This document shows positions 1 through 8,353 of a stretch of DNA of 64,000 nt, piece after piece. Position 1 is the stretch's first letter. Every line of letters starts with the position of its first letter. The translations under genes were made by a program, and so were the position numbers. Origin of the DNA: SAR116 cluster alpha proteobacterium HIMB100 (lineage in GTDB: Bacteria > Pseudomonadota > Alphaproteobacteria > Puniceispirillales > Puniceispirillaceae); assembly GCA_000238815.2 (NCBI GenBank), contig AFXB01000007.1, positions 21,336 through 85,335 of the forward strand, read 5' to 3'. The notes below the pieces were generated by a model. It searched no databases. It was not told the DNA's origin and saw nothing but the letters and a program-made list of their open reading frames with translations.

Positions 1-360
1 CGATAACAACGGTCCAGTTGCACCTGTTTTTTGAACAGGACCATCCTCAACATCTATCGAATAACTTGAAAGGCGCTCCACCCACTCCTGAACCGGAACC
101 TCTGTCAGAAAACAGATATCAACTGCCCCCGAAACAGGATTGTGAGCATGCGGGACATAAGGTGTGTCCGCAAGGTGAAGATTAATCTTCTGAGCCCCAA
201 AATATAACGCCAGTCGCTCTGCACTCCCATCAGCTGGGGTGAATTTCTCCAGCCTCATACCCAAAACAGAACAATAAAACTGCACCGTTTTATCAATGTC
301 CTTTGCGGTGAGTACAATATGGTCGATGGATTTAATCAAATCAGTTTCGGATCTATTCAT
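1..360 (-). CDS. VOC/glyoxalase family protein, cut by window edge
   Basis: The reverse strand from the ATG at 360 reads without a stop to the window edge, giving the first 120 residues. It opens with SIDHIVLTAKDIDKTVQFYC followed by LGM, the standard first beta-alpha-beta unit of the vicinal oxygen chelate (glyoxalase/bleomycin resistance) fold; the His in DHIV is the usual first metal ligand. Family members are lyases, dioxygenases or resistance proteins and the substrate cannot be read from this part. The gene starts 12 bp after the stop of the upstream PLP enzyme on the same strand, so the two are probably co-transcribed. The C-terminus lies outside the window. Confidence 0.8.
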   Translation of the reverse strand, partial: MNRSETDLIKSIDHIVLTAKDIDKTVQFYCSVLGMRLEKFTPADGSAERLALYFGAQKINLHLADTPYVPHAHNPVSGAVDICFLTEVPVQEWVERLSSYSIDVEDGPVQKTGATGPLLS

Positions 361-372
361 CAGCGGGCCTTC

Positions 373-1422
373 TTATTCTGCCGCCTGCGAGGGTGAAAAC
401 TGATCCTCATAGGCAAATAATGAGACTGCCCCTCCGGTATGAATGAACACAACATCTCCGTCTTTTTCGATTTGTCCTGACCGTATCTGACCAATCAACC
501 CCGCCATTCCCTTTCCTGAATAAACAGGATCAAGCAGAATGCCTTCGTTACGGGCCATCAGATGTGTAGCCAAGACCATGGCTTCAGTAGGTATGCCATA
601 ACCATCCCCGACATAACCAGCATCGACTATGACTCTGTCCCGTGACAGAGGTCTGTCTGTAAGCAAAGCAGCTGTTTTGACAGCCAGTTTATAAACATTG
701 TCAATCTGAACCTGCTCCGGCTGACGCACACTGATACCCAGAATGGGAATGTCACATTTCAGCGCATGAAAGCCAGCGATCATGCCAGCATGTGTGCCCG
801 CACTCCCTGAAGACAGCACAACCAGCTTAGGCGACAGCTGCAGCGCATGACATTGCTGGAGCAATTCTTGTGCTGCTGACACATAGCCAAGTGCACCAAT
901 TTCATTAGAACCGCCACCAGGAATAAAATAAGGTTTTCTTCCTTCAGCCTTCAGCCGTTCAGTCACTGAGCGTGCTTCTGCGTTCATATCAAGCCCAGGC
1001 GGGCGGAATTCAATTTGCGTGTTGAACATATAATCAAACAGAACATTGCCTGTCTGCTCATAAGCCTCACCTTTTTTAGGGACTCTTCGCTCAAGAAGCG
1101 CATAGCAATCAAGGCCGAGCTTACAGGCCGCAGCTGCGGTCTGACGAACATGGTTTGACTGTACTGCCCCTTGCGTAACAACAATATCTGCTTCTGCGTC
1201 CAGCGCCTCAGCCATCAGAAATTCAAGCTTTCGTGTTTTATTGCCCCCTGTTGCCAGGCCAGTGCAATCATCACGTTTTATCCATAACCGAGGGCCACCA
1301 AGAGCTTCAGTCAGGCGTGGCATCTGCTCTAGAGCAGTTGGCTGGTGACATAAAGACACCCGCTTAAAACCAGACAAAATATCTTCTTTATCTTGAGTTT
1401 CAGAAAGTGTGAAATGAGACAT
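373..1422 (-). CDS. D-cysteine desulfhydrase / L-cysteate sulfo-lyase family PLP enzyme
   Basis: This is a 349-residue fold-type II PLP enzyme of the DcyD/ACC-deaminase group. The PLP lysine is K62 in GLATGGNKTRKLEFL, followed by TQGAVQSNHVRQTAA, IPGGGSN and the C-terminal LLDPVYSGKGMAGL and FIHTGGA blocks. The same blocks occur in D-cysteine desulfhydrase and, as I recall it, in L-cysteate sulfo-lyase CuyA of marine roseobacters, which releases sulfite, ammonia and pyruvate from cysteate. Sequence reading does not separate the two activities. The start at 1422 was chosen because AAGGAA lies just upstream; an open frame extends to 1569 but its extra 49 residues are unlike the family. It is followed by the VOC gene. 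Confidence 0.85.
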   Translation of the reverse strand: MSHFTLSETQDKEDILSGFKRVSLCHQPTALEQMPRLTEALGGPRLWIKRDDCTGLATGGNKTRKLEFLMAEALDAEADIVVTQGAVQSNHVRQTAAAACKLGLDCYALLERRVPKKGEAYEQTGNVLFDYMFNTQIEFRPPGLDMNAEARSVTERLKAEGRKPYFIPGGGSNEIGALGYVSAAQELLQQCHALQLSPKLVVLSSGSAGTHAGMIAGFHALKCDIPILGISVRQPEQVQIDNVYKLAVKTAALLTDRPLSRDRVIVDAGYVGDGYGIPTEAMVLATHLMARNEGILLDPVYSGKGMAGLIGQIRSGQIEKDGDVVFIHTGGAVSLFAYEDQFSPSQAAE

Positions 1423-1838
1423 ACAACAATTTCCTTTTGTGATGTTAAGTGTGAACTGATGAAAGCTTTGATGCCAGTTGCCTCGACCCTGGTCCATGAT
1501 ACGTCGCTTGGAAATTTTGAAGCAAGTCATAAGAGGAACTGACGACCTGCGCCGACTGTTTTCAGTCAATGAATCGAATTATATTAATATGTTAAATTAA
1601 ATTATAGCCTGCTCAATCATCAAAGGTTTTGACAGCTGGTGTGCCTGACAAAGATGTTCAGAGCTGACAATATTTGGTCTGCCGCAAAGGAAAGAGAGAC
1701 AGAACTTTAAAAGTCTATACCCTGAACGCGCGGCACTTTGATGGGTTGGCAGAACCTTAAGACCGTGGTTTCATTTATATGAGAGAGCACTTTGCCACTT
1801 ACAGACTACCCGCCAAAACAGTAACGAGACCGCATAAC
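1423..1838. other. Divergent intergenic region
   Basis: This 416-bp stretch separates the divergent desulfhydrase-like and acyl-CoA dehydrogenase genes. It is AT-rich around 1577-1606. A perfect TATAAT lies on the minus strand at 1601-1606 and could be the -10 of the desulfhydrase promoter, but I see no good -35. I find no convincing RNA gene, palindromic operator or small ORF with a ribosome binding site here. Confidence 0.4.
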
Positions 1839-3002
1839 ATGGATTTTTCTCTGACCGCTGAACAACAGGCCCTAATTGAGACCACCCGAAAATTTGCCAC
1901 AGCAGAATTGCCGGAACTGGCCAGACAGATAGAAGCCTCCAGCACCCCGCCTTCGAAAACTTTGCTTAAACGCTATGCTGAACTTGGCTTAATGGGGGTG
2001 AATCTGCCGGTTGAATATGGTGGAGGCGATATGAGTCATTTAGATGCTGTGTTGGTACTTGAAGAGCTGGCGAAAATTTCCTGTGCAGTTGCTTTTCCTG
2101 TGTTTGAGAGCAGTTTCGGCCCTGCCCTTGCCATTGCCCATTTCGCCCCTGAAGAGATGCGCCGCCGCGTTCTGCCACTGGTCTGCAGCGGCGATATGAT
2201 CATCGCCGTGTCCATGTCTGAGCCACAGGCAGGTACCGCTCTGACAGATTTAAAAACGACAGCAACTGTCAAAGGTGACAAGGTAATTCTGAACGGAAAT
2301 AAACGCTGGTGTTCAGGTGCTGGCCATGCCGATACCTACCTTGTTTATTGCCGCCTCTCAGATGAACCAGGAGCGAAAGGTATTGGTGCTGTCTTGATTG
2401 AAAAGGATACAGAAGGGTTCAGCTTTGGTTCGGCCGAACATCATATGGGCTTTCGCGGCATCCCAAGTGCAGATATGTATTTCGATGAGGTGGAACTTCC
2501 CGCCAGTAATATCGTTGTTCCCGCCGGCGGCTTCAAAAAATTAATGGAAGCATTTGATTTAGAAAGATGTGGAAACACAACTATGAGCCTGGCCTGTGCC
2601 CAATCTGCTTTTGATATTGCGCTTGGCTATGTCCAGGAGCGCCAACAATTTGGCAAACCTCTGGTTGATTTTCAGGCCGTGCAAATCAGTCTGGCAGAGA
2701 TGAAAATGAAACTGGATGCAGCTCGGATGCTGCTCTATCGTGCAGTCGTTGGCGCGCAAAATGGTCTGCCCAGCATCGCTGACAGCTCTATAGCCAAATG
2801 TTATGCTAACGAGATTACCAGAGAGGTCACTGGTGCGGCATTACAGTTAATGGGGGGATATGGCTATTCAACAGCCTATCCATTGGAACAGAAAATGCGT
2901 GATGCCTGGGGTTGGGGTATCGCAGGCGGGGCTATCGATGTGCAGAAAACAAATATAGCGGCTGCACTGGTGGGCCGGCGTTTCAACCAACGGGCGCGCT
3001 GA
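1839..3002 (+). CDS. Acyl-CoA dehydrogenase (isovaleryl-type catalytic Glu)
   Basis: A 387-residue FAD acyl-CoA dehydrogenase with the full three-domain layout. The N-terminal helical domain starts DFSLTAEQQALIE; the middle beta domain has SMSEPQAGTALTDL and NGNKRWCSGAGHAD; the C-terminal helical domain has RQQFGKPLVDFQAVQ and QLMGGYGYSTAYP. The usual catalytic Glu of IYEGT is missing (the site reads IAGGA), but a Glu stands in FDLER (E242), the place used by isovaleryl-CoA dehydrogenase. A branched or short acyl-CoA substrate is therefore likely, by inference. An in-frame ATG at 1779 would add 20 residues without family similarity, so 1839 is preferred. The next gene starts 30 bp downstream, so they may form an operon. 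Confidence 0.9.
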   Translation: MDFSLTAEQQALIETTRKFATAELPELARQIEASSTPPSKTLLKRYAELGLMGVNLPVEYGGGDMSHLDAVLVLEELAKISCAVAFPVFESSFGPALAIAHFAPEEMRRRVLPLVCSGDMIIAVSMSEPQAGTALTDLKTTATVKGDKVILNGNKRWCSGAGHADTYLVYCRLSDEPGAKGIGAVLIEKDTEGFSFGSAEHHMGFRGIPSADMYFDEVELPASNIVVPAGGFKKLMEAFDLERCGNTTMSLACAQSAFDIALGYVQERQQFGKPLVDFQAVQISLAEMKMKLDAARMLLYRAVVGAQNGLPSIADSSIAKCYANEITREVTGAALQLMGGYGYSTAYPLEQKMRDAWGWGIAGGAIDVQKTNIAAALVGRRFNQRAR

Positions 3003-3032
3003 CTGAACCGTTAACAAAAAACAGGTATCCTT

Positions 3033-4388
3033 ATGTCATTATCTCAGGCCCTTTTACGCAGGCACGCCGAAGATAAGCCTATCCGCATCGGGCTGATCGG
3101 GGCGGGCAAATTCGGATCTATGTTTCTGGCTCAGGCACTGAAGCTTAAGGGGATTCAAATCATTGCCATCGCAGATCTGTCTGTGTTTTCTGCCCGGTCT
3201 AATCTGCAGTTGGTTGGCTGGCCTGAAGATGTTCTTCATGCACACTCAGCTGATGAGGCGCGACAATCGGGCCAGATTTACATCACAGAAAACGTGGATG
3301 AGCTGACCAGCTGCCCGTTTATTGACATTATCATTGAGGCCACTGGCAATCCAATATCAGCTGTCGATCATATTGTCGCCAGCTTTGTCCAAAACAAACA
3401 TGTCATCAATGTCACGGTGGAAGCAGACGCATTTTGTGGGGCCGGACTTGCAAAAAAGGCAAAAGAACAGGGCGTTTTATATTCTCTTGCTTACGGCGAT
3501 CAACCCGCACTAACCGCAGAGCTTGTTGATTGGGCAAGGTGTTGCGGCTTTGAGGTGATGGCAGCAGGGCGCGGACATATTTGGCAACCAGAATACCGGC
3601 TATCTACACCAGAAACGGTTTGGGATTATTGGGGTTTGAGCAAAGAGCAGGCAGAACGTGGCCGGCTGAACCCAAAAATGTTCAACGCCTTTCTGGACGG
3701 GTCAAAGCCAGCCATCGAATCTGCAGCGATTGCCAATGCCTGTGGGCTGAATGTACCCGAAGCAGGCTTAAGCTACCCCTCAGGTACTATCGATGAAATT
3801 CCACAATTGATGCGCCCGAAACAGGACGGCGGTGTTCTTGAAAGGGCTGGCATGGTTGAGGTCATCTCTTCGCTGAAACCAGACGGAAGTCATGTGGGTT
3901 ATGATATTCGTAAAGGGGTCTGGGTTTGTATTGAAGCAGACACTGATTACATCAAACACTGCTTTGAAGAATATAAAGTTGTTACTGATGATACTGGACG
4001 ATATTGCGCGTTATACAAACGATGGCATCTGATTGGCTTGGAGCTGGGCATGTCTGTCGCACAGATAGGCATTCGCGGTGAAGCAACGGGAACACCAACT
4101 GAATTTATCGGCGATGTCTGTGCAGTTTCAAAAAGTGCACTCAAGCCCGGCACAATTCTAGACGGAGAAGGAGGAGCAACAGTTTATGGCGGCCTTCGCC
4201 CGGCAAAGCTGTCTGTTCAAAACAAATATTTGCCTCTTGGCCTGTGTAAAGGTGCCAAGTTGAAACGGTCAGTCGCATGTGATGACATACTTACCTGGGA
4301 TGATGTTGAAATAGACACACAAGCTCTCGCCTTCCAGTTAAGACAGGAAACAGAAGCATTGGCGAGGCAGCCACAACATCAGGCCTGA
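3033..4388 (+). CDS. NAD(P)-binding homoserine-dehydrogenase-like protein with SAF domain
   Basis: A 451-residue protein with an N-terminal Rossmann motif, IRIGLIGAGKFGSM (about residues 17-30), then a conserved middle including IIEATGNP and NVTVEADAFCG. The C-terminus (about 350-420) resembles a SAF domain (TGTPTEFIGDVCAVSKS, then YLPLGL). This architecture is commonly annotated as a homoserine dehydrogenase-like oxidoreductase; the true substrate of the group is not known to me. It follows the acyl-CoA dehydrogenase by 30 bp on the same strand and probably shares its transcript. It ends convergently with the BKACE gene. Confidence 0.75.
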   Translation: MSLSQALLRRHAEDKPIRIGLIGAGKFGSMFLAQALKLKGIQIIAIADLSVFSARSNLQLVGWPEDVLHAHSADEARQSGQIYITENVDELTSCPFIDIIIEATGNPISAVDHIVASFVQNKHVINVTVEADAFCGAGLAKKAKEQGVLYSLAYGDQPALTAELVDWARCCGFEVMAAGRGHIWQPEYRLSTPETVWDYWGLSKEQAERGRLNPKMFNAFLDGSKPAIESAAIANACGLNVPEAGLSYPSGTIDEIPQLMRPKQDGGVLERAGMVEVISSLKPDGSHVGYDIRKGVWVCIEADTDYIKHCFEEYKVVTDDTGRYCALYKRWHLIGLELGMSVAQIGIRGEATGTPTEFIGDVCAVSKSALKPGTILDGEGGATVYGGLRPAKLSVQNKYLPLGLCKGAKLKRSVACDDILTWDDVEIDTQALAFQLRQETEALARQPQHQA

Positions 4389-4466
4389 TGCCCATAATAT
4401 GTTCTGTTGAGAGTTTCTTGGACCGCGGGCACGGCCCCTTAGCCCTTTGCAGCCTCATCTTCAATT

Positions 4467-4495
4467 AAAAAACCAATCATTTACGCTGGTTTTAG
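4467..4495. terminator. Possible bidirectional terminator between convergent genes
   Basis: An inverted repeat, AAAACCA at 4469-4475 and TGGTTTT at 4487-4493, lies between the convergent stops at 4388 and 4512. The A- and T-rich arms could act as U-tracts on either strand. The stem is short with few GC pairs, so confidence is low. Confidence 0.35.
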
Positions 4496-4511
4496 GGGGC
4501 TGAACAGCCGT

Positions 4512-5393
4512 TTAGACATTACGCAGCTGCTGACGTAATTGTTCGGCGGTTCCAATCTCATAATTCTCACTCAGGATGGTTTGTGCTGTCTGTCTGACAA
4601 GCTGAAGATTACCCGTTTCAGAATAAAAGAATGTATCTTCCAGCCCGGTTCTGATGTGCCCGCCAGCGTCAAGACAAGCGGGAATAATTTTCTGCAGATT
4701 GACCTGCAAACCAGAAATCATCCAGACCGCGTCAGGACTGTTCAATTTCAGCAGGTCGATATAGGCTGATAAATATATCTCTTCTGCTGGAAATCCAAAG
4801 CTGAACTTGTCAGAGAACATAAAGCGGTAAAGAGGTGGGGGGCAACCCTTTGTTTGCCCATGAAGAAAAGCGCCTAAACGCAAAAAGCCAGGCTCATAGA
4901 TGGCAAAGCTGGGAACAAAAACATACTGGCTGGCTAGCGCAAGTGCATAGCTGACTTCAGCTTGACTATTTATATATAAGAATTGTACCTGCTCGTCTTT
5001 TATGGACTCTAATTCTGTTATCTGGGTTGTGCCTGGATCAATCACAGACCATTCCAGAAGACCGGCAATGGCCAGTTTTTCGACAGTCTCAAAGCGGATA
5101 TTTGGAGTGAAGGTCTGTTCTGTGTGGCCAAAGCCTGAGAGAGGTAGGGTGGGATACACAATCACATCTTCATGTTCACGAATACCTTCTATCACCGCTC
5201 TGTAGGCGTCAAAATCTTCAAATTGCTGGCCAGTTTCTGGATCATAAACATGGATATGAATGACGGACGCCCCTGCCCTGGCGCATGCAACACCCTCAGT
5301 GATTAAATCTTCAGTTGTGATTGGCATTAAGGGCTGTCTTTTTTGCAACCAAGGGCCGTTTAAGGCAGCTTCAATGAAAACAGGACGTGACAT
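4512..5393 (-). CDS. BKACE family (3-keto-5-aminohexanoate cleavage-type) enzyme
   Basis: A 293-residue TIM-barrel protein of the beta-keto acid cleavage enzyme family, which condenses acetyl-CoA with a beta-keto acid using zinc. With the ATG at 5393 the zinc-ligand pair in VIHIHVYDP falls at H46 and H48, matching the numbering I recall for the characterised Kce enzyme, which supports this start over the upstream TTG at 5432. Further family marks are EAALNG near the N-terminus and GGHIRTGLED near the C-terminus. The substrate varies widely across the family and cannot be assigned. Neighbouring acyl-CoA dehydrogenase and Lrp genes suggest amino-acid-derived beta-keto acid breakdown. Confidence 0.85.
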   Translation of the reverse strand: MSRPVFIEAALNGPWLQKRQPLMPITTEDLITEGVACARAGASVIHIHVYDPETGQQFEDFDAYRAVIEGIREHEDVIVYPTLPLSGFGHTEQTFTPNIRFETVEKLAIAGLLEWSVIDPGTTQITELESIKDEQVQFLYINSQAEVSYALALASQYVFVPSFAIYEPGFLRLGAFLHGQTKGCPPPLYRFMFSDKFSFGFPAEEIYLSAYIDLLKLNSPDAVWMISGLQVNLQKIIPACLDAGGHIRTGLEDTFFYSETGNLQLVRQTAQTILSENYEIGTAEQLRQQLRNV

Positions 5394-5806
5394 GGCCTGA
5401 TCAAAACACAAGCTGTCAACTGTGTCTATCAATCTGAGAATTGTAATTATCGGGCGGAGTTTAACATCTTCAAATCCATAATGAGGTACTGGAAAGACAA
5501 GCCGCTGAATTTATAGATCAGTTATTTGGCTATCCCTTCAGCACCGCACCCGACAGGCGCAGGCGTCTCTATGCTCTTGGCCCACCCCCGTTCGCAGGAA
5601 CGGCAAATCCGATGACCAGAAATATACAGTACGCCCATGACGAGACTGCCTTGCCCCGTACGAACAGCAAAATATGGACAAAAAATCGGGAATTGGCGAG
5701 ATGTGTTTACACCATAAAAATGAATGTCATTAACAACAATACCTTACATAAAGGGCATGACGGAGGTCCGCGGAGCCATTTTCACAAAAAAACGAACAAG
5801 CCTTAA
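5394..5806. other. Intergenic region
   Basis: A 413-bp gap upstream of the BKACE gene and downstream of the Lrp gene. The only structure noticed is a perfect 6-bp hairpin, CCGTTC-GCAG-GAACGG, at 5588-5603; it has no T-tract on either strand. A possible short frame on the plus strand at 5612-5806 has no coding character. I see no RNA gene. Confidence 0.35.
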
Positions 5807-6250
5807 TTATTTGCGTCTGCTCAGCAACAAATTCGTTTCTGTGGCCTCAATACCGTCAATTTTTCTCAATTCGGATACGGCTTTATCAAACTCTTCTAAT
5901 GTTGAGGTTTGAATTTCGGCAGCCAAATCCCACTTCCCGTTTGTAGTATGTAATCTGGATATTTCGACCATTCTCAAAATCAGCTTGATGGCCCTTTCCT
6001 CTTTATTGGCCGCAACATTAATCATAATCCAGCCATTAATTTTATGCTTAAACTCTTCAGCACCTAACAGCACAGTATAGCCGGAAATAATGTCCTCTGC
6101 CTCAAGGCGTTTGATCCTGTTATCTACTGTCAGTCTTGACACACCAAGCGCCTGTGACAAAGCAGTCACGGACATTCTTCCGTCTGCTTTCAACAAAGAT
6201 AACAGCTTTAAACTTAACTCATCCATCTTCTGATCCTTATCAAATCGCAT
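5807..6250 (-). CDS. Lrp/AsnC family transcriptional regulator
   Basis: A 147-residue regulator. The N-terminal winged helix-turn-helix is clear: MDELSLKLLSLLKADGR, then SVTALSQALGVSRLTVDNRI as the recognition unit, then RLEAEDIISGYTVLL. The C-terminal half is the RAM/effector-binding domain with WDLAAEIQTSTLEEFDKAVS. Lrp-family proteins sense amino acids and often control adjacent metabolic genes. ATG at 6250 is preferred to GTG at 6256 because AAAGGG then has a 5-nt spacer. It is divergent from the serine hydrolase (start 6344), and the AT-rich 93-bp gap probably holds both promoters. Confidence 0.9.
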   Translation of the reverse strand: MRFDKDQKMDELSLKLLSLLKADGRMSVTALSQALGVSRLTVDNRIKRLEAEDIISGYTVLLGAEEFKHKINGWIMINVAANKEERAIKLILRMVEISRLHTTNGKWDLAAEIQTSTLEEFDKAVSELRKIDGIEATETNLLLSRRK

Positions 6251-6343
6251 AGACACCCTTTAATATTTAGCAATTTTTACACTCAATTTTCACTGTTATT
6301 TTTGTAAATATATAAAAAATTATGACTTCAAAGGGGTTTTAGG

Positions 6344-7465
6344 GTGTCATTTCGAACTGTTTTTTGCATTATGTTGCTGTTGATGTTGCCGAATTCAGTT
6401 TTGGCTGATCATGGTCCGAAGAAAATGTGGAAACGACAGATACAGCCCTATTTCACGGCACATAAAACAAAGAAGATGGGCCCCTTCCCCATCCATGTAC
6501 ACAGCCATGGGCAGGAAACATCACTATCTGTTCCGCGCAAAAATAATAGAGATTTTGATAAGATTTTCAAAGACAAGGTCAATCTGGCCGCGCTGCTCAG
6601 AAAGGACGGGCAGATTACCTATGCCCATTTCAATAAAAAGCGTGGCATAGACGAAAACACGCTTATGCATGGCATGTCGATGTCAAAAACGGCTCTGGCA
6701 GCCGCCGTGGGCAGCCTCATCTGCAATGGCCAGATTAAATCCTTAACGGAGACAATGGGGACATATTCACCCATCCTCAAGCGCACACCTTACGCAGATG
6801 TGTCGATAAAAAATGTTCTCCAGATGAATAGCGGCGTGTCTCCTCTGAACGATCGCGGGAAGAAAAAAGCGAACCGCATGGCCATGGGGATAGCTGAATT
6901 CGAAGGCAAAGCAGATTTAGTTGCAGCCGTGAATATGTTTAACAAAACGCTGCGCAAACAGGGCACCCAGCACAATTATCACACAGCTGATCCTTTCGCG
7001 TTATCGGTTTTAATCACTGACATCACCAGCAAGCCAGCCAGCCAGGTGTTTTATGAAAATATCTATACTGCATTTGCCAAAAGCGGTCAGATTCACTGGG
7101 CGGCAGACAAAAAAGGCTATACGGTCTCACAGGCCCGTCTGGTCATGAAGGCTGCTGACTGGTCTGGCTTTGGTCAATATATTCTGGATGAAATCAAGGC
7201 CGGAAGCTGTATCGGGTCGTTCTTTGAAGAAGGCCGGAAAAATGCCGTTTCCACAACCAGACGCAATGTGAAATATGGCTATCAGTTCTGGGTATATAAA
7301 ATTAATGGCGAATCTGTCATTACCATGACCGGCCATGGCGGCTTTTTCAATATCCTCAGCCAGCAAAAAAACAAGGTCTTGTCTATATTCTCAGTAGATG
7401 AACATTATAAAGCCGGAAACTTATTTTCAGATCTGCCCAAGATTGTCAGCCCGGTAATGAAATAA
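6344..7465 (+). CDS. Secreted serine hydrolase, beta-lactamase/class C-like
   Basis: A 373-residue protein with a Sec signal peptide (FCIMLLLMLPNSVLA, cleavage after about residue 21), so it is exported. The SxxK catalytic tetrad is S112-M-S-K115 in HGMSMSKTALA, and a C-terminal HGG in TGHGGFFNIL takes the place of the KTG box. This is the pattern of the class C beta-lactamase/DD-peptidase-like hydrolase family, which includes esterases and amidases. The start is GTG with AAGGGG 7 nt upstream. The Tyr motif reads YHTADPF rather than YxN, so a classical beta-lactamase activity is doubtful. Confidence 0.75.
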   Translation: MSFRTVFCIMLLLMLPNSVLADHGPKKMWKRQIQPYFTAHKTKKMGPFPIHVHSHGQETSLSVPRKNNRDFDKIFKDKVNLAALLRKDGQITYAHFNKKRGIDENTLMHGMSMSKTALAAAVGSLICNGQIKSLTETMGTYSPILKRTPYADVSIKNVLQMNSGVSPLNDRGKKKANRMAMGIAEFEGKADLVAAVNMFNKTLRKQGTQHNYHTADPFALSVLITDITSKPASQVFYENIYTAFAKSGQIHWAADKKGYTVSQARLVMKAADWSGFGQYILDEIKAGSCIGSFFEEGRKNAVSTTRRNVKYGYQFWVYKINGESVITMTGHGGFFNILSQQKNKVLSIFSVDEHYKAGNLFSDLPKIVSPVMK

Positions 7466-7504
7466 ATCCCTCTGTTCACAGGCCTCAATGCCTGCCTCAC
7501 TGGC

Positions 7505-8353
7505 TCATAGCTCTATGACCTGCAAATCCTCAGCGATGGCGCATGAACCTGTGAATTGTGCTCTGGCAGCAGCCAACATATCTGCGTGATGGCGAGCTTC
7601 ATCCATATGTTTACGGATATGGGTAAGCAGCAACTGCTTAACCCCTGCCCGCTCTGCCATTTCCGCAATTTGCCCTGCATCAGGCGAATATTTCATCACC
7701 GTTGGATACTGGGTTTCATGAGCAAGCCGATAACACCAATGCAACAGCAAATCAGCATCTGTGCATAAGGCTTCAATTTCAGGTGACAGGCCGGCATCAC
7801 CTGAATAGACAAATGCCTTCGTTTTGGTGTGCAGGCGAAAAGCCATACAATCCAGATATGGCTGTGCATGCGGGGCAGCACAAGATGTCAACGCCCAGCC
7901 TTCAGCTTCATAGCTGAACCCGGCTGTTATTTCTGTTAACGCTGGTGCGGGCCAGGGACGGGGCAATGTGCCGCCTCTTGCTGTCCACACCTCTTGAGAG
8001 CCGGGAAATTCAGTTCTGGCTGTAAGGTCTGAGGAAAACACACCGTTACGGCCAAACAGCTTTTCGGTGATTTCCTTCAGTGGTGATGGTCCAAAAACCT
8101 GTATTGGCGGGCTTTTTTCATCCCAGGCGGCATGGATTAACCGGGCGTAATCCATCATATGATCAGAATGCAGATGTGTGAAAAACAAATGCGTAATGTC
8201 TCCGGGGGTAAAGCCAGCCTCAATCAATCGTGAAACCACACCGCCGCCACAATCCAGCAAGATACGATCATTCCCGACTTCCACCAGATATCCTGATGAC
8301 GCCCGCCGTTTATGGGATTCCGGCGTGCCCGTTCCCAAACAGGTAATCTTCAT
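7505..8353 (-). CDS. Metallo-beta-lactamase-fold hydrolase (RNase Z/AtsA-like)
   Basis: A 282-residue MBL-fold protein. The metal motif THLHSDH gives H60, H62, D64 and H65; a following YSGDAG block and LLLTHIRKH supply the remaining ligands. The N-terminus MKITCLGTGTP followed by SGYLVE resembles the RNase Z / alkylsulfatase-AtsA-like branch. Its ATG overlaps the stop of the sulfatase upstream by 4 bp (ATGA), so the two are translationally coupled. That context favours a hydrolase role in the same pathway rather than tRNA processing, but the substrate is unknown. Confidence 0.8.
   Translation of the reverse strand: MKITCLGTGTPESHKRRASSGYLVEVGNDRILLDCGGGVVSRLIEAGFTPGDITHLFFTHLHSDHMMDYARLIHAAWDEKSPPIQVFGPSPLKEITEKLFGRNGVFSSDLTARTEFPGSQEVWTARGGTLPRPWPAPALTEITAGFSYEAEGWALTSCAAPHAQPYLDCMAFRLHTKTKAFVYSGDAGLSPEIEALCTDADLLLHWCYRLAHETQYPTVMKYSPDAGQIAEMAERAGVKQLLLTHIRKHMDEARHHADMLAAARAQFTGSCAIAEDLQVIEL

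Noticed and set aside
5588..5603. Terminator downstream of the Lrp gene
   Set aside because: The 6-bp perfect hairpin has no T-tract on either strand and is over 200 bp from the stop.
6344..7465. Resistance beta-lactamase
   Set aside because: SxxK is present but the Tyr motif is atypical and no resistance context exists; a general serine hydrolase is safer.
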